From: Proteiniborus sp. DW1
GTDB taxonomy: Bacteria; Bacillota; Clostridia; Tissierellales; Proteiniboraceae
DNA length: 64,000 bases
Reading direction: 5' to 3'
Assembly: GCF_900095305.1 (NCBI RefSeq)
Contig: NZ_FMDO01000029.1
Span: forward strand, 1 to 64,000
Positions within the stretch are counted from its first letter, which is position 1. The number at the start of each line of letters is the position of its first letter. The translations under genes and the position numbers were made by a program. The notes beneath the pieces were generated by a model, which saw only the letters and a list, made by a program, of their open reading frames with translations, was not told the DNA's origin and searched no databases. This document shows, piece after piece, positions 62,912 through 64,000 of the stretch.

Positions 62912-63475
62912 ATGAAAAAGAACTATTTTCATAGTATAATTAAAGTAAGCAGAGTATTGATAATATTATTTTCCTTGGCCATACTTATAGAAAACTATAT
63001 ATTGGGTATTACTATAGTGAGCGGGGAATCCATGATGAATACTATTGAAGATAATGATAGAATATTAGTAAATAAGATATCCTACTTTTTTGAAAAACCA
63101 TTGAGAGGTGATGTAGTTATATTTAATCCTCCAATAGAAGGCAGAGAGCATGAGCTTTTTATTAAGAGAGTTATTGCAGTAGCTGGAGATTATTTTGAAA
63201 TAAGTGACAGCACACTCTACATAAATGGTATAGCTGTTTATGAGGAATATATTAATAATAACAATTCTAGTAATAAGGAATTTAAGCTTTTAAAAGGAAG
63301 AGTTCCAGAAGGGCATGTTTTTCTATTAGGAGATAACAGAGATAATAGTAATGATAGTAGGGTATTCGGATTTGTACCAATTAAAAGTATTAAAGGTAAG
63401 GCAATAACAAAGCTCTGGCCCGTGGGCGGATTCAAGAGCCTAGCAGTAAGCTATGAAGACAAATTAAATAAGTGA
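62912..63475 (+). CDS. lepB: Signal peptidase I
   Basis: Membrane-bound type I signal peptidase of 187 residues that removes signal peptides from secreted proteins. An N-terminal transmembrane helix is at about 10-35. The catalytic Ser40 is in VSGESMMNTI and Lys85 in LFIKRVIAVAGD, the bacterial Ser-Lys dyad rather than the SipW Ser-His type. The GDNRDNSNDSRVFG box is present. ATG 62912 follows AGGAAG by seven nt; a GTG at 62906 is too close. queG begins 11 nt after the stop. Confidence 0.93.
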   Translation: MKKNYFHSIIKVSRVLIILFSLAILIENYILGITIVSGESMMNTIEDNDRILVNKISYFFEKPLRGDVVIFNPPIEGREHELFIKRVIAVAGDYFEISDSTLYINGIAVYEEYINNNNSSNKEFKLLKGRVPEGHVFLLGDNRDNSNDSRVFGFVPIKSIKGKAITKLWPVGGFKSLAVSYEDKLNK

Positions 63476-63486
63476 GGACGAATAGC

Positions 63487-64000
63487 ATGGATTTAAAAGA
63501 ATACATTATAAATAAGTCTAAGAAGTTAGGTATCGATATAATAGGATTTACAAAAACAGAAAAGTTAAATGATATGGCTAAATTCTTAAGAGATAGAGAA
63601 GAAAAAGGATATGATACAGAATTTGAAGAAAAAGATGTTGTTTTAAGAACTAATCCTTTAATTTTGATGCCTGACAGTAGGACAATCATAGCTATTGGTC
63701 TTTCATATAATGTTGAATATAAAATGATTTCCTCCAAAGACATAAAATGGCAGGGGGTACTATCTAAATCCTCATGGGGAGAAGATTACCATAAAGTCTT
63801 GAGAAGTAAAATGGAGATGTTGGTAAAGGAAATCAGTAAAGTAGTAGACTTCAAATATACTGTTTGTGTAGATACCTCTCCATTAATAGATAGACAAATT
63901 GCCATGAGAGCTGGAATTGGCTGGTATGGGAAAAATTGCTCAATAATAAATGATGATTTTGGTTCATTTATTTTTTTAGGATATATTTTAACAGATTTAG
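63487..64000 (+). CDS. queG: Epoxyqueuosine reductase QueG, 5' part (runs off the window)
   Basis: Open frame from ATG 63487 to the end of the window (171 codons seen). The visible part matches the N-terminal domain of QueG: DYHKVLRSKM, CVDTSPLIDRQIAMRAGIGWYGKN and GSFIFLGYILTDL. QueG reduces epoxyqueuosine to queuosine in tRNA using cobalamin and iron-sulfur clusters, whose ligands lie beyond the edge. It follows lepB by 11 nt, so it is probably in the same operon. The truncation is due to the window, not a mutation. Confidence 0.88.
   Translation, partial: MDLKEYIINKSKKLGIDIIGFTKTEKLNDMAKFLRDREEKGYDTEFEEKDVVLRTNPLILMPDSRTIIAIGLSYNVEYKMISSKDIKWQGVLSKSSWGEDYHKVLRSKMEMLVKEISKVVDFKYTVCVDTSPLIDRQIAMRAGIGWYGKNCSIINDDFGSFIFLGYILTDL

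Overview
This window is AT-rich DNA with dense, mostly co-oriented genes, strong AGGAGG-type ribosome binding sites and frequent TTG starts. It looks like a chromosomal segment of a low-GC, endospore-forming, anaerobic Firmicute. A spore coat gene and a gerA-gerC-gerB operon show sporulation. An iron-sulfur L-serine dehydratase, a glutaminase, an oligopeptide ABC transporter and five peptidases suggest an organism that ferments peptides and amino acids, as many Tissierellia and other Clostridia do. That placement is inferred from gene content and protein style, not from a phylogenetic marker.

Layout. 1-5.6 kb: oligoendopeptidase F, a CotF-like coat protein, and a division locus made of a PcsB/EnvC-like coiled-coil protein without a hydrolase domain followed by overlapping ftsE-ftsX. 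5.6-7.1 kb: a small iron-sulfur-type protein and a membrane metalloprotease-like protein. 7.5-13.4 kb: a five-gene oppABCDF-type operon with a consensus promoter, then two peptidases (S9 and M3) to 17.3 kb. 17.4-20.8 kb: an ECF sigma operon with the layout of Bacillus sigY-yxl. 20.9-26.5 kb: DMT transporter, MPG glycosylase, free methionine-R-sulfoxide reductase, DEAD-box helicase and a first mnmA. 26.5-36.2 kb: ClpE-like ATPase, sdaAB-sdaAA, a second mnmA, pepD, a His/Cys-rich DUF1292 protein, an M18 aminopeptidase and recX. The DUF1292 and M18 genes are each preceded by a copy of an unusual structured repeat.

36.2-44 kb: a HAD phosphatase and a DUF378 protein, then an accessory island (about 37.37-43.11 kb) bounded by two imperfect direct copies of a terminator-containing ~78-81 bp sequence. 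The island holds transposase remnants (ISL3-like, IS110), a truncated unknown gene, a degenerate duplicate of an ABC gene start, two tandem overlapping ABC half-exporters and an excisionase-like HTH gene. Beyond it, housekeeping order resumes with a cytosolic parvulin gene.

44-64 kb: radical SAM protein TIGR01212, trmB, a DUF1540 protein, tRNA-Val(GAC), RNA modification genes (rsmF-like, rsuA-like, rluA-like), the gerACB operon, an MltG-like protein without its catalytic domain, a CBS protein, a TGS-fused nucleoside kinase, glutaminase, a degenerate Nudix protein, DUF2892, rodA, a class V aminotransferase, a nested palindromic element, nfo, lepB and the 5' part of queG, cut by the window edge.

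The strongest candidates for something undescribed are the covarying structured repeat pair (33.35-34.09 kb), the direct-repeat-bounded island with its two-subunit exporter (37.3-43.2 kb), the Shine-Dalgarno-sequestering hairpin before the radical SAM gene (44.03 kb), and the non-hydrolytic FtsEX partner (2.8 kb). No CRISPR array, rRNA operon or intact prophage was seen.
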